This document shows, piece after piece, positions 17,158 to 26,200 of a stretch of DNA of 49,555 nt. Each line of letters starts with the position of its first letter. Position 1 is the first letter of the stretch. The position numbers and the translations under genes were made by a program. A model generated the notes under the pieces. The model did no database searches and was not told the origin of the DNA. It saw only the letters and a list, made by a program, of their open reading frames with translations. Source of the stretch: Nostoc calcicola FACHB-3891 (GTDB taxonomy: Bacteria > Cyanobacteriota > Cyanobacteriia > Cyanobacteriales > Nostocaceae). The stretch spans positions 1-49,555 of the forward strand of contig NZ_JACJRQ010000052.1 in the NCBI RefSeq assembly GCF_014697355.1, written 5' to 3'.

Positions 17158-19359
17158 TTAGCGATTAATGATTTGGATGTCGTGATTTGAACGCAGATTT
17201 GTATCAGCCCAAGAACATATCAAACCTTCTGGACCTGGGTCAATTAGTTGTTCTGGTGATGATTGTCGTCTCCAAATTTCTCCTTGTTTGCGGATGGGAA
17301 ATAACAGGACGGGACCTAGATGACGGACGCCTGGGGTTTGTTGCAGTAAGGCGACAATATCCGATGTATAAACTGGTCGCCCAAATGGCCAGCCTTGGCC
17401 GTCGAGTCCTCCGGTTAATGGATTTAAATATTTATACAGCAGGACTCTTAAATTGCGGCGAATTTCTTCTCTGGCGTAAGGATTATCGTAGGCGGGTTCT
17501 AGGGCAATTTCTGTTTGTACGGAAACACCTACGTAATTGGGTTCTTGTAGTTCTATTTGTACTCCTAAGAGGCGTCTTTCATCTAAGTAACTCAATATTT
17601 GGTCTTGGAGTGCATGACTCAGACCAAATTCTTCTGGTGTCATGCCATCGCCTTGAGCGATCGCATCTGTGTTGGCAAATGGCACTACTATTAAACTAAC
17701 TATACCTGCTTGGCTACGTGAATTTGCTGGCAAACACCGGACGCGAGCGATCGCTCCTCTGCCGGCTTGTTGGGCTAAAACTTCAAAATCTTCGGCGGTG
17801 ACGGCGCGATCGCGGGTGCGGAGAATTCGCGGTGCTTTCATCACTGCTTGTTCTAGTGATTCGGCATCGGCACCATTCATTGCTGGTACGCGATTGATCG
17901 TGCTGGCAATGTATGGATATGCAGATTTCAAAAACTGAATTGCCCCGGCTTGCACATTGCCTTCTCTACCGCCGCCTGTGCGATATGCAACCATTTTAAT
18001 CTCTGCACCACGGGGAGGAATCGCCCCATACTGGTGTTGAGATTCTCTGTTTTCCAGGGTGCTGACTTGTACAGATGTCTCGTCTAATCGTGGTTGCTGA
18101 ATTCGGGTTCGCACTTGTGTTTGCTGTTTGATTTGACCGGGTTCCCGAATCAACGGGCCAAATTGCACTTCACCCGTGAGGGAATCTACGGTGTAATGCA
18201 AGTGATGCGGTGCAGAATCAGCAAAATCTCTCACCTCAGTCCATTTCTGAGGTAAACCGCCAGCGGGAGTAACTAAAATATACTCGTTTTCTTTGCGCTC
18301 TAAAATTGGTGAAGTTTGTAACTGGAAAACCTGACCTGGTGTACCATCACTAATTCCCAAGCGCTCATCGAGAATCAGTGTACTGTGACTAGCTCTGACT
18401 GTACCGCCTATTGACCGCACTGATAAACCAGTAATTCGCGGCGGACGATTGTAACCAGATTGATTGGTTTCGGTGATGGCAAAGGAACAGCGCAGCCAGC
18501 GACCCCGGTAAGAGGTAAAGTTACTTACAGGCCAAATTTGAGGGAGATGCAAACGTACCTCTGCTCCTTGAGCCGGATTTCCACCTTGTTGAGCCATTTC
18601 GTAAAAACTGAAGCCGCGAGTTTTATCATCTGATTCTTGCAATAAAACCGGTTGCCAATTTTCGCCATCCCACGCTTCCCACTTCCGGGGCGGTTGATTG
18701 GGGTTAATCCCAGCGGGGGTAGCCGCAGCTCCTTGGAAAGTAATTTCTAAGACATTAGCATCTAATGCATCGTCAGAATTGATCGCTAAATAAAAACAGT
18801 TACCAGGCTGGGGTTCCTCTTCAAATATTGGCTGTTCGTTACCTGTCCAGTAACCGTTAGATTGACGAGTCCAGGAAGTTGTGACTCTTTCGCGCAGAGA
18901 TTGGGGAATATCTTCGGTAGTTTGGGCGGTTAAAAAGTGCTGTATCCGGGGTTTGCCAATAACTAGCGGCGCATCTGTGCTAAAAGTTATGGATTCTGTT
19001 GTTTCAGTTTGAATAGTTGCAGCTTCTAATCCTGCCGGAATCGTGTAAGCTTCGGGTAGTTCAGCGGTTAAATAAAAAGTTAATTCTGTGTGTGCTGGGG
19101 CGGGAGGTTGGAGACGAATACCCAGTAATTCTAGAAAAGCCACATAATTTTTTCGCGGTACTTGGTTAAATCTGAGCAACATTTGGTCAGTTAGCCAAGC
19201 AAATAACTCAATCAGCGTAATTCCTGGGTCGCTGAGATTGTGGTCTGTCCATTCCGGACAGTACCGGGGAATACGCATTATACATTCGTCTACCAAGTCA
19301 TCGAAAGCGCGATCGTCTAAGTTGGAAGAAGGTAATTTTGGTAAAAAGTCAAAGTTCAC
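17158..19359 (-). CDS. eCIS baseplate assembly protein, gpJ-like (Afp11 type)
   Basis: The 733-residue protein has the gpJ family opening DDLVDECIMRIPRYCPEWTD followed by HNLSDPGITLIELFAWLTD, and the central region GADAESLEQAVMKAPRILRTRDRAVTAEDFE with a later VSVQTEIALEPAYD domain. These are hallmarks of eCIS and phage baseplate J proteins, which make the wedge that opens during contraction. The start is a GTG overlapping the gp25 stop by four bases (GTGA) and preceded by GGAGG, so the two genes are translationally coupled. Confidence 0.88.
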   Translation of the reverse strand: MNFDFLPKLPSSNLDDRAFDDLVDECIMRIPRYCPEWTDHNLSDPGITLIELFAWLTDQMLLRFNQVPRKNYVAFLELLGIRLQPPAPAHTELTFYLTAELPEAYTIPAGLEAATIQTETTESITFSTDAPLVIGKPRIQHFLTAQTTEDIPQSLRERVTTSWTRQSNGYWTGNEQPIFEEEPQPGNCFYLAINSDDALDANVLEITFQGAAATPAGINPNQPPRKWEAWDGENWQPVLLQESDDKTRGFSFYEMAQQGGNPAQGAEVRLHLPQIWPVSNFTSYRGRWLRCSFAITETNQSGYNRPPRITGLSVRSIGGTVRASHSTLILDERLGISDGTPGQVFQLQTSPILERKENEYILVTPAGGLPQKWTEVRDFADSAPHHLHYTVDSLTGEVQFGPLIREPGQIKQQTQVRTRIQQPRLDETSVQVSTLENRESQHQYGAIPPRGAEIKMVAYRTGGGREGNVQAGAIQFLKSAYPYIASTINRVPAMNGADAESLEQAVMKAPRILRTRDRAVTAEDFEVLAQQAGRGAIARVRCLPANSRSQAGIVSLIVVPFANTDAIAQGDGMTPEEFGLSHALQDQILSYLDERRLLGVQIELQEPNYVGVSVQTEIALEPAYDNPYAREEIRRNLRVLLYKYLNPLTGGLDGQGWPFGRPVYTSDIVALLQQTPGVRHLGPVLLFPIRKQGEIWRRQSSPEQLIDPGPEGLICSWADTNLRSNHDIQIINR

Positions 19360-19778
19360 GATTCCTCCCCAGCTGAAACCAAATAAAAAGGATAAACAAA
19401 GCTATAAATATCGTGACTCTCTTTGAGCCGATAATTGATGGTAATATCTACTCTGCCGCGTACAGGGTCAGCTTCAGTGAGAACTCCATCGACAAAAATG
19501 CGTGGTTCCCAAACTTCTAAAGCTTCCAAAACATAAATCCGAATTCGCAGTAGGGTGTCAGTATTTAAAGGTGCAAACGCCAGTTCTGACAACCGCGAAC
19601 CAAAATTAGGTCGATAAACCCTCTCACCTACTCCAGTGCGGAGGATAATCCAAATAGATTCTTTAACTTTTTGTTCTTCACGGCTAAGCTGTATCCCACC
19701 TTGCACATTCAAGCGCAGAGGATAAGCCAAACCGGTTCCCAAATAGGCTCGATCGCGACCATAAACCATATCTGGCAC
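19356..19778 (-). CDS. eCIS baseplate protein, gp25/GPW family (Afp9 type)
   Basis: The 140-residue protein shows the gp25 lysozyme-like fold signature: ...QKVKESIWIILRTGVGERVYRPNFGSRLSEL then A..PLNTDTLLRIRIYVLEALEVWEPRI. The conserved EXXR-type core of gp25 is recognisable in RTGVGERVYRPNFGS. It initiates sheath assembly at the baseplate. The start may be the GTG at 19778 or the ATG three codons later. It is the first gene of the second eCIS block and overlaps the gpJ-like gene. Confidence 0.88.
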   Translation of the reverse strand: MPDMVYGRDRAYLGTGLAYPLRLNVQGGIQLSREEQKVKESIWIILRTGVGERVYRPNFGSRLSELAFAPLNTDTLLRIRIYVLEALEVWEPRIFVDGVLTEADPVRGRVDITINYRLKESHDIYSFVYPFYLVSAGEES

Positions 19779-19854
19779 TTAGACAGCTGTGACATGTATA
19801 TCTTCAAAGATATCGGCACAAAGGGGGAAAGCCTATTCGCCAAAGGTCGAGGAT

Positions 19855-19917
19855 GGGGGGATGGGGGAAGGGGGCAGGGGGCAGGGGGCAGGGGGAAGGG
19901 GGAAGGGGGAAGGGGGA
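19855..19917 (+). repeat. G-rich heptanucleotide tandem repeat (possible G-quadruplex)
   Basis: Nine runs of five or six G are separated by two bases (at, aa or ca), so the heptamers GGGGGCA and GGGGGAA are each repeated several times. The tract lies on the plus strand between the divergent gp25-like and PEP-CTERM genes. It is followed by atgacaa heptamers. Such regularly spaced G-runs can in principle fold as quadruplexes. Confidence 0.8.
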
Positions 19918-20046
19918 GAAATGACAAATGACAAATGACAAACTCAGCACTTGTCACTTTGCTGTATCTTTAATAAACTGCCATTGGTTTTGGGGTACGC
20001 TGTAGCTTAAAGATTTTCAAGATCCGCGATCGCACTAACAACGTCT

Positions 20047-20652
20047 ATGAAAAATTTAGCTCTATTATCTGCTACAGCTATTGCTGCTACGTCAGGATTA
20101 GTTTTCGGGACAATGCAAGCCGCTTCTGCTTTAAATTGGACCTGGAATTATTCTGGTGTTGGCATAACGGCTGACGGTACTTTCATCACTAATGACACTC
20201 CTGATGATTTGGGTTTTTACCAAATTTTGGGAATTACTGGTACACGAAATGGTGAAACAATTACTGGTCTGCAACCTACTGGAACTCCAATACCAGGAAA
20301 CGAACCTTTTAATGTGGACAATTTAATTAGTCTTAATGCTCAACAGTTAACAGGTGACGGTTTCGGATATTCTACTTCTGGGGGAAATTATTCTAGTCCA
20401 TTTTTCGCTAGTTTTTTGCCGACACCTAGTTATTTAGAGGTTTTTTCCGCGCCGCCATTAACACCAGGTTTTGAAAATTTCGGGCCAGAAGATAGTGAGT
20501 TAACCATTAGTTTTTCTGCAAGTATAGTCACCGTCCCTGAATCCACATCTATTGTTAGCTTACTCGCCTTCGGTACTCTGGGCGTTGTTTCAGCACTCAA
20601 ACGTAACAAGTCATCCAAATTTACTGGTAAGACAGAAAAAGTAATTTCCTAA
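20047..20652 (+). CDS. PEP-CTERM-like sorted exported protein
   Basis: The 201-residue product starts with a signal peptide (MKNLALLSATAIAATSGLVF..., cleavage near ASALN). It ends with a cyanobacterial PEP-CTERM sorting segment: VPESTSIVSLLAFGTLGVVS followed by ALKRNKSSK, that is PEx, a membrane span and a basic tail. Such proteins are thought to be processed by an exosortase and placed at the cell surface or released. The middle, rich in Gly/Thr/Ser/Asn, is a beta-type domain I do not recognise. It is on the strand opposite to the eCIS genes and splits them, so it looks like an insertion rather than a member. Confidence 0.8.
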   Translation: MKNLALLSATAIAATSGLVFGTMQAASALNWTWNYSGVGITADGTFITNDTPDDLGFYQILGITGTRNGETITGLQPTGTPIPGNEPFNVDNLISLNAQQLTGDGFGYSTSGGNYSSPFFASFLPTPSYLEVFSAPPLTPGFENFGPEDSELTISFSASIVTVPESTSIVSLLAFGTLGVVSALKRNKSSKFTGKTEKVIS

Positions 20653-20677
20653 ATCTTAAGTAGGGTGCCTTATACCA

Positions 20678-20769
20678 TTTCACTAAAACCTTGATACATA
20701 TAGATTTCGCGTAGGGGCACGGCATTGCCGTGCCCTTACCAACGTATTTGTATCATAATTAAAGTGAAA
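20678..20769. repeat. Palindromic repeat with ggggcacgg core
   Basis: TTTCACT (20678-20684) and AGTGAAA (20763-20769) bound an imperfect inverted repeat (ttgatacata against tgtatcat). At the centre is the palindrome ggggcacggcattgccgtgc with flanking gta and ccttac (20711-20739). The core is shared with elements at 5046, 13331 and 35651. It lies between the convergent ends of the PEP-CTERM and spike genes. Confidence 0.7.
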
Positions 20770-20815
20770 CGCACATCAAGACTCCACTCCCCACTCCCGA
20801 CTCCCCGTTCCCGAC

Positions 20816-22606
20816 TTAATTAAGGCGAATGATTGCACCTCTGACTGTAATGTTACCGTTGGCGGTAATGTCTATATTGCCAAGAGCATCTAATGAAAGA
20901 TTACCTTTTGATTTCACTGAAACAGATTTACTTGCGTCGCTCATTTCGATTGAATGACCGCCTGTGGTTTCAATGGAAATAGATTTACTTCTATCGTCCA
21001 TTTTGATTGTATGACCGCCGGCGGTTTTAATTTCGATGTGGCGATCGCTATCATTGAAATACATTTTGTGACCGGCTTTAGTTTCTGCGCGAATACCTGT
21101 TTTACTGCTGGCTTTATCTTCTTCAATAAACTGTAAAACATGTCCAACACGAGTTTTTATGGTGCGTAATCTGACACCCTTGCTACCAACTGAATCATCT
21201 ACTTTTTCTGGTGGTGCGTCTTTACCATTCCATACGCCGCCAATAACGTAGGGACGGTGGATGTCGCCATGTTCAAAACCGACTAATACTTCATCGTTTA
21301 TTTCTGGTAAACAGTCGAAACCTCTGTTTATCCCTGCTCCCACGGCTACAACTCTCGCCCAGTCGCTTGCATGTTCTTCTGTGAGAGTGGGAAACTTGAC
21401 TTTGACTCTACCCCATTTCTCTGGGTCTTTGTTATCAGTCACAATTCCGACTAATAAAGTCTCAGATGGCTGTAAATGTTTTTTCGTGGATAGAGTTGTG
21501 AATAAGTTACCAGCACGTAGGCCCCGGACGCTAAAATCGGTTTCATAAACCCGCCCGTTGTAGAAATGGCGCGTTTCTGTGACATAATATTGACCACTAT
21601 AGCGATCGCCTAATTCTTGCAGACGAATCACTCGCCTCGGTCGAATTTCAGGATTTCCCACTGCTTTGGCATCTGCATAAATAAATTCCCCTCCCAGTTC
21701 ATCACACAAAGCCTGAGCCATCACATCTGCTTGTTTTTTACTAGCAACAGGTTTATCTACAACAATCATTTTCGGAGTTTGCAGATTGCGAAATTTACTA
21801 CTGGTACTACTTCCTAGCTGATTACCTGTCTTGGTGATTTGCTTTTCTCTGTTGGCTGTTGAGCTAATCAATTTTTTTTGGGTGTAGTCCCAGCCACGCA
21901 CTTCCACAGAACTCACTTGCTCAGCACTAGTGACACGGGTACTAAATTTACTAATATCAACTAGCCATTTCAAATCTAAAGAAGCTTGACTATCTACTTT
22001 GCAAAAATTTATCTTATCCTCTGTAATAAATAGTTCAAAACCAATACGTGCTGCTCTTTCTTGCAAAAACTCCATATTAGTTTGATTTTCTTGAAAAACA
22101 TATTTGTGGACTTCACCACTGTCGTCTATTGTTCCAAGATTTATACCTACTTCTTTAGCTATTTTCTTGACTATGTCGCTATCAGTTGTATTTAAAAAAG
22201 AACGATTATAACGTCCTCTGTGAAGACGATGAGAAATATCATAGCCGCGAACAATTATATTAGCTTCAGATTTTTCATTGAAGTGAACTTCCATCCCTGT
22301 AATTTCGCCTTCAATGAGAGTTTTTGTTTTTTCAGTTCTAAAATTTTGATCTTGAGTAGTACTCGATTTGAAACCTAACGTTACTTTCTTACCAATTTGA
22401 AAAATCTGTTCGTGTCGCCAAGGTTGATTTTGCGATCGCTCAGATGTCGGAATATAGCTATTATGTATTACCAAGGTAAACATTGCTGGCAAATGCAGAC
22501 TTTCTTCTACAGTCATTTGCAGCAAATCTTTGAGCAATTCATCAGAAGCCGGTTGTCCTTCTATCTTAACTAAAGGGTCGCTTAAATAAAGGTTTTCGTT
22601 AGGCAT
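20816..22606 (-). CDS. eCIS VgrG-like central spike (Afp8 type)
   Basis: The 596-residue protein has the gp27-like hub domain (about 1-370), the OB-fold gp5-like part (VGIVTDNKDPEKWGRVKVKF.., with ASDWARVVAVGAGINRGFDCLPEINDEVLVGFEHGD) and a C-terminal triple beta-helix spike of repeats such as TAGGHTIKMDDRSKSISIET and TTGGHSIEMSDASKSVSVKS. This is the canonical plan of VgrG/Afp8 proteins, which form the puncturing tip and connect baseplate to inner tube. No lysozyme or extra effector domain is fused. A separate PAAR tip gene is not seen beside it. Confidence 0.92.
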   Translation of the reverse strand: MPNENLYLSDPLVKIEGQPASDELLKDLLQMTVEESLHLPAMFTLVIHNSYIPTSERSQNQPWRHEQIFQIGKKVTLGFKSSTTQDQNFRTEKTKTLIEGEITGMEVHFNEKSEANIIVRGYDISHRLHRGRYNRSFLNTTDSDIVKKIAKEVGINLGTIDDSGEVHKYVFQENQTNMEFLQERAARIGFELFITEDKINFCKVDSQASLDLKWLVDISKFSTRVTSAEQVSSVEVRGWDYTQKKLISSTANREKQITKTGNQLGSSTSSKFRNLQTPKMIVVDKPVASKKQADVMAQALCDELGGEFIYADAKAVGNPEIRPRRVIRLQELGDRYSGQYYVTETRHFYNGRVYETDFSVRGLRAGNLFTTLSTKKHLQPSETLLVGIVTDNKDPEKWGRVKVKFPTLTEEHASDWARVVAVGAGINRGFDCLPEINDEVLVGFEHGDIHRPYVIGGVWNGKDAPPEKVDDSVGSKGVRLRTIKTRVGHVLQFIEEDKASSKTGIRAETKAGHKMYFNDSDRHIEIKTAGGHTIKMDDRSKSISIETTGGHSIEMSDASKSVSVKSKGNLSLDALGNIDITANGNITVRGAIIRLN

Positions 22607-22683
22607 AAGCTATAATTTGCGCTTCCAGCGCACCAAAGATGTGACCCAAAATCCAAAATTGAAATAATCCAAAATCCAAAATC

Positions 22684-23235
22684 TTAAGTTTTTCCTAGTC
22701 GTTGATTTGGCTGGCGATTTCCACCTTTAGAAGCAGATTGTCGTCCTCCAGGAAGGTTATTTTTATCTACTTCTTGCAAAGCAATATCTACCATTGCTCT
22801 GACTGGTGTGCCATCACTCAGAAACATATTTAAAGTGTAAGTTAGACTTGTAATTACACAATAAAAATACTCTGTTTTCCATGTTAATATGTAAACTGGC
22901 GGGCGCTTGTCATTCGCTCTATCGATAGTTTCTACACCTTTTTTGATTTTGTCTATATACTTTTCCATCACCGACTCTTTAGTTTCATAAGTATCGAATA
23001 GCAACTGTTTAAGGGTGAATTTGTAAGGGTCAACACCAGAAAAGTTCACTTTAGGAAGTAAAGTAGTTCCTCTATTCCCTTGCTTGCTTTCCCATTTAAC
23101 AGTTCGAGCAAAACTAACTTCTGTAGGATTAAACATTAATTCAATATCTGGTGCTTCATTGTTATAAGCTACAAGTTTTGCTTTTTCAAGTTGTGGTTTA
23201 CGCTTTTGAGTAACAATAATTGCTGGAGTTGCCAT
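22684..23235 (-). CDS. eCIS tube-baseplate adaptor (Afp7/CIS tube initiator type)
   Basis: The 183-residue protein has the family core KLVAYNNEAPDIELMFNPTE, then VSFARTVKWESKQ, ...TLKQLLFDTYETKESV, ...YILTWKTEYFYCVITSLTYT and FLSDGTPVRAMVDIALQE. It should sit between inner tube and spike. Family members in other systems usually carry a C-terminal LysM domain; here the protein ends with a short basic tail (GGNRQPNQRLGKT) and the LysM part is absent. It lies 33 bp after the giant protein gene and about 77 bp before the spike gene. Confidence 0.82.
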   Translation of the reverse strand: MATPAIIVTQKRKPQLEKAKLVAYNNEAPDIELMFNPTEVSFARTVKWESKQGNRGTTLLPKVNFSGVDPYKFTLKQLLFDTYETKESVMEKYIDKIKKGVETIDRANDKRPPVYILTWKTEYFYCVITSLTYTLNMFLSDGTPVRAMVDIALQEVDKNNLPGGRQSASKGGNRQPNQRLGKT

Positions 23236-23268
23236 TTGAGTATTTCTCCGATATTTTTTGAATAAAAT

Positions 23269-26200
23269 TTACCAAGATAAACGACCCGAGTAACCACCAT
23301 GACGTTCTCTCTCAATTTCCAAACGTTGGCGTAATCTGCTATAAATTTCACGGGCTAAAGCTTCAATATCAGCCGTATCATCTTTCTTATCTTCTTCCTG
23401 TTTTGCAGAAGTGCTTTGTACAGTCTCCGTTATTGATTCTGTGTTTTCAGATGTGGGTGCAGTGACTTCTCCACCATCAGCAAACCCTCTAGGTGCAGGA
23501 AGATGTTTAGCAAAAATTTGTGATGATTCTGATGATGTAGAAATTTCAGAAAATTCGGAATTTTGATTATTAGATTCCCCACCGTTAAAGAAGCTTGTGA
23601 ATTCATCATGATTTCCATTTAATAATTCTTGCACACTTGACCATTGAGAAGGTGTATCTGACCGTTGGGAAGGTGTATTAGTAGTAGAATTTGCTTTTCT
23701 AAAAATTAGGGGAGGCGATGAATATTGAGGTGAAGTAACAAGTGCATCACTCGTTTTGTTTTCAACAGTATTAAGCTGTGGAGAATTGAGTACCGAAAGC
23801 TTCTGTTTTCCAACATTCAACCCCAAGGAAGCAGGAATTAAAGAATTAGATTCTTCAGGCTTGAGTTGTAATGAAGTGTCTGGAAAAGAATCGACTTTAG
23901 TCGAACTCTCTGGAGAAGTTGTTTTTTCTGGTTTTTTGGTATTGGGTGGCTGTAAACTTGGAAGAATAATATCGTCCGGTGTACCGCCAGTGTTGATGTG
24001 CTGTAGTAAAGGTAGATTTTTTTGTGCATCCCTGGTATTAATGACAAACTCACCAGGTGTCAGCATTGCAGGTACGGTATCGGACGGTGCGATGTGCTGA
24101 TTATTTTGAATATGGGAGTCTGTTACTTGACCACCAGTAGCATAACCTTTAGGTGCTGGCAAATTTTGAATGGTGGTATTTTGTTCAACTTCAGGTGGTG
24201 TGCTTACCTGATTTTGGAGAAAAGCTGGCTTTTCTGAGATATCTTGGTAATCTGGGGTATCAACAAAGGTTGAAATTTCAGAAGAATTGGCGATCGCACC
24301 TAATAATTCTGACTCTACTATTTGTTCATTTTCAGCTATTTTTCGGAAAATATTCGATGTTTCCCCAACATTTGATGACACATCGCTAATTTTTGGTGCT
24401 TCAATAATCTCAGGGGATACATTGCTAACTTTTAGTGTTTCAACAATCTCCGGCGATGTAGCGTTGACTGCTGGTGATTCAATAATCTCAGGGGATACAT
24501 TGCTAACTTTTGGTGTTTCAACAATCTCCGGCGATGTGGCGTTGACTGCTGGTGTTTCAATAATCTCAGGGAATACATTGCTAACTTTTGGTGTTTCAAC
24601 AATCTCCGGCGATGTGGCGTTGACTACTGGTGATTCAATAATCTCAGGGAATACATTGCTAACTTTTGGTGTTTCAACAATCTCAGATGATATTTTGCTT
24701 TCAACAATTTCAGGAGAGATATTGCTAACTTTTGGTACTTCAACAATCTCAGACGATATTTTGCTTTCAACAATTTCAGGAGAGATATTGCTAACTTTTG
24801 GTGCTTCAATAATCTTAGGTGGTGCTAAGATAGGCTGACTTTCTGTAGACTCGCTGATAGTATTCTCAAGATTATCGTTACGTTGCAGTGAAATTACATT
24901 TGCTGGGACATCTGAGACATTAACCGCCACAGTAGATTGCGACTCTGAAGTGGCTAACTGTTCATTGTCATCAAATTTTGTGAAAAAATTTGATGTCTCT
25001 TTAATATTGGCTGAGGTAGGTGTTAATTGAACAGGCGCAGAGGCTAAAGATTCATTTGTAACACTAGAGTCAATTTCTTGTTGTACCACAATCGGACTTT
25101 TTACAACTGAAGACTCAAAATTATCTACAACAACAGGCGGTAGGGGTTTATCGTTGTGCGCCTCTACAGTATTTTCATCATTCGCCAAAGGATAAAGTAA
25201 AGTAGGTGCGTCATCAATGCCAGGTGAAGTAATTGCTGACGAGAAGGGTAAATTTTCTAGAGAATTATCAGAGACAAAATTACCCGCATCAAAATTGCTC
25301 GTGGCTTTTTCCGATCTTAAATCTGAGTCAATGGTATTATTTGTATTTAGCGATTTTTGTTCCGTTGATGGAGAATTTGGGATTGGTGGTATTTCTTTTT
25401 TTTCAATTACATTTCTTCGAGAAGCAGTGCTTTGATTCTCAATTTGAGAAGGAAATTCTTCTGTCTCAATATCTTGTTGTAGCGGCGTTCGGCTAGCTGA
25501 AATATCTGGGATATCAACTTTTTGTGATGATTGAGTAATTCCAATATCTTCTTGCAGTGAGGTTGGGTTAACTGAAAGATCTGGGATATCAACTTTTTGT
25601 GATGATTGATTATTTTCAATATATTGTTGTGGTGACGTTGGACTGATTTCCGAGGTTTCAGTGATTATTTCTTGTTGATTGTTGGTAAAATTGTTAGATG
25701 GAATAAATGTTTTTTCGACATTATGAGGCAAAGTAAATTCTCTAGGCGAATTATCTGCTAATTCACTTGTGTTTGCGTCTAATTTATTATTTTGTTGTAA
25801 TGACGAAATCTTTTCTGAAGTAGACGGGTTTGGACTGGGTAAACTAGATGGTAACTCAGAAATTACTTGCGGTTCTTCGTTGGCTATGTTGTTAAATAAA
25901 GTTGGTTGTTCTTGAATATTAGGCGTAGTAGATGCCGTGATGTTAGGTGTGGTATTACTAATAGGCTCATCATCAATTGTAGTGTTGTCTACGGTAATAT
26001 TTTGTTGTGAATTTTTGGGATGATCGTTTTCACGCAGAGGCGCAGAGGCGCGGAGAGGAGAGGGAGTTTGAGAGTTTAATATATAATTTTCATTTTTGGT
26101 TTGGGGAATGCTCAGATTAACTTCTGGAGATGGAGGTTTATCTGATGATATTAAGTTATCGTGATGGGGATTAATAGGAATATTGCTTTTGGCGGCAGCT

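Noticed and set aside
19855..19917. Transcription terminator
   Set aside because: The G-runs have no complementary C-runs nearby and no T-tract, so a hairpin terminator is not supported.
24287..24838. Plus-strand 183-residue open frame
   Set aside because: It is the antisense reading of the 78-bp repeat in the giant eCIS gene; its apparent regularity comes from that repeat.
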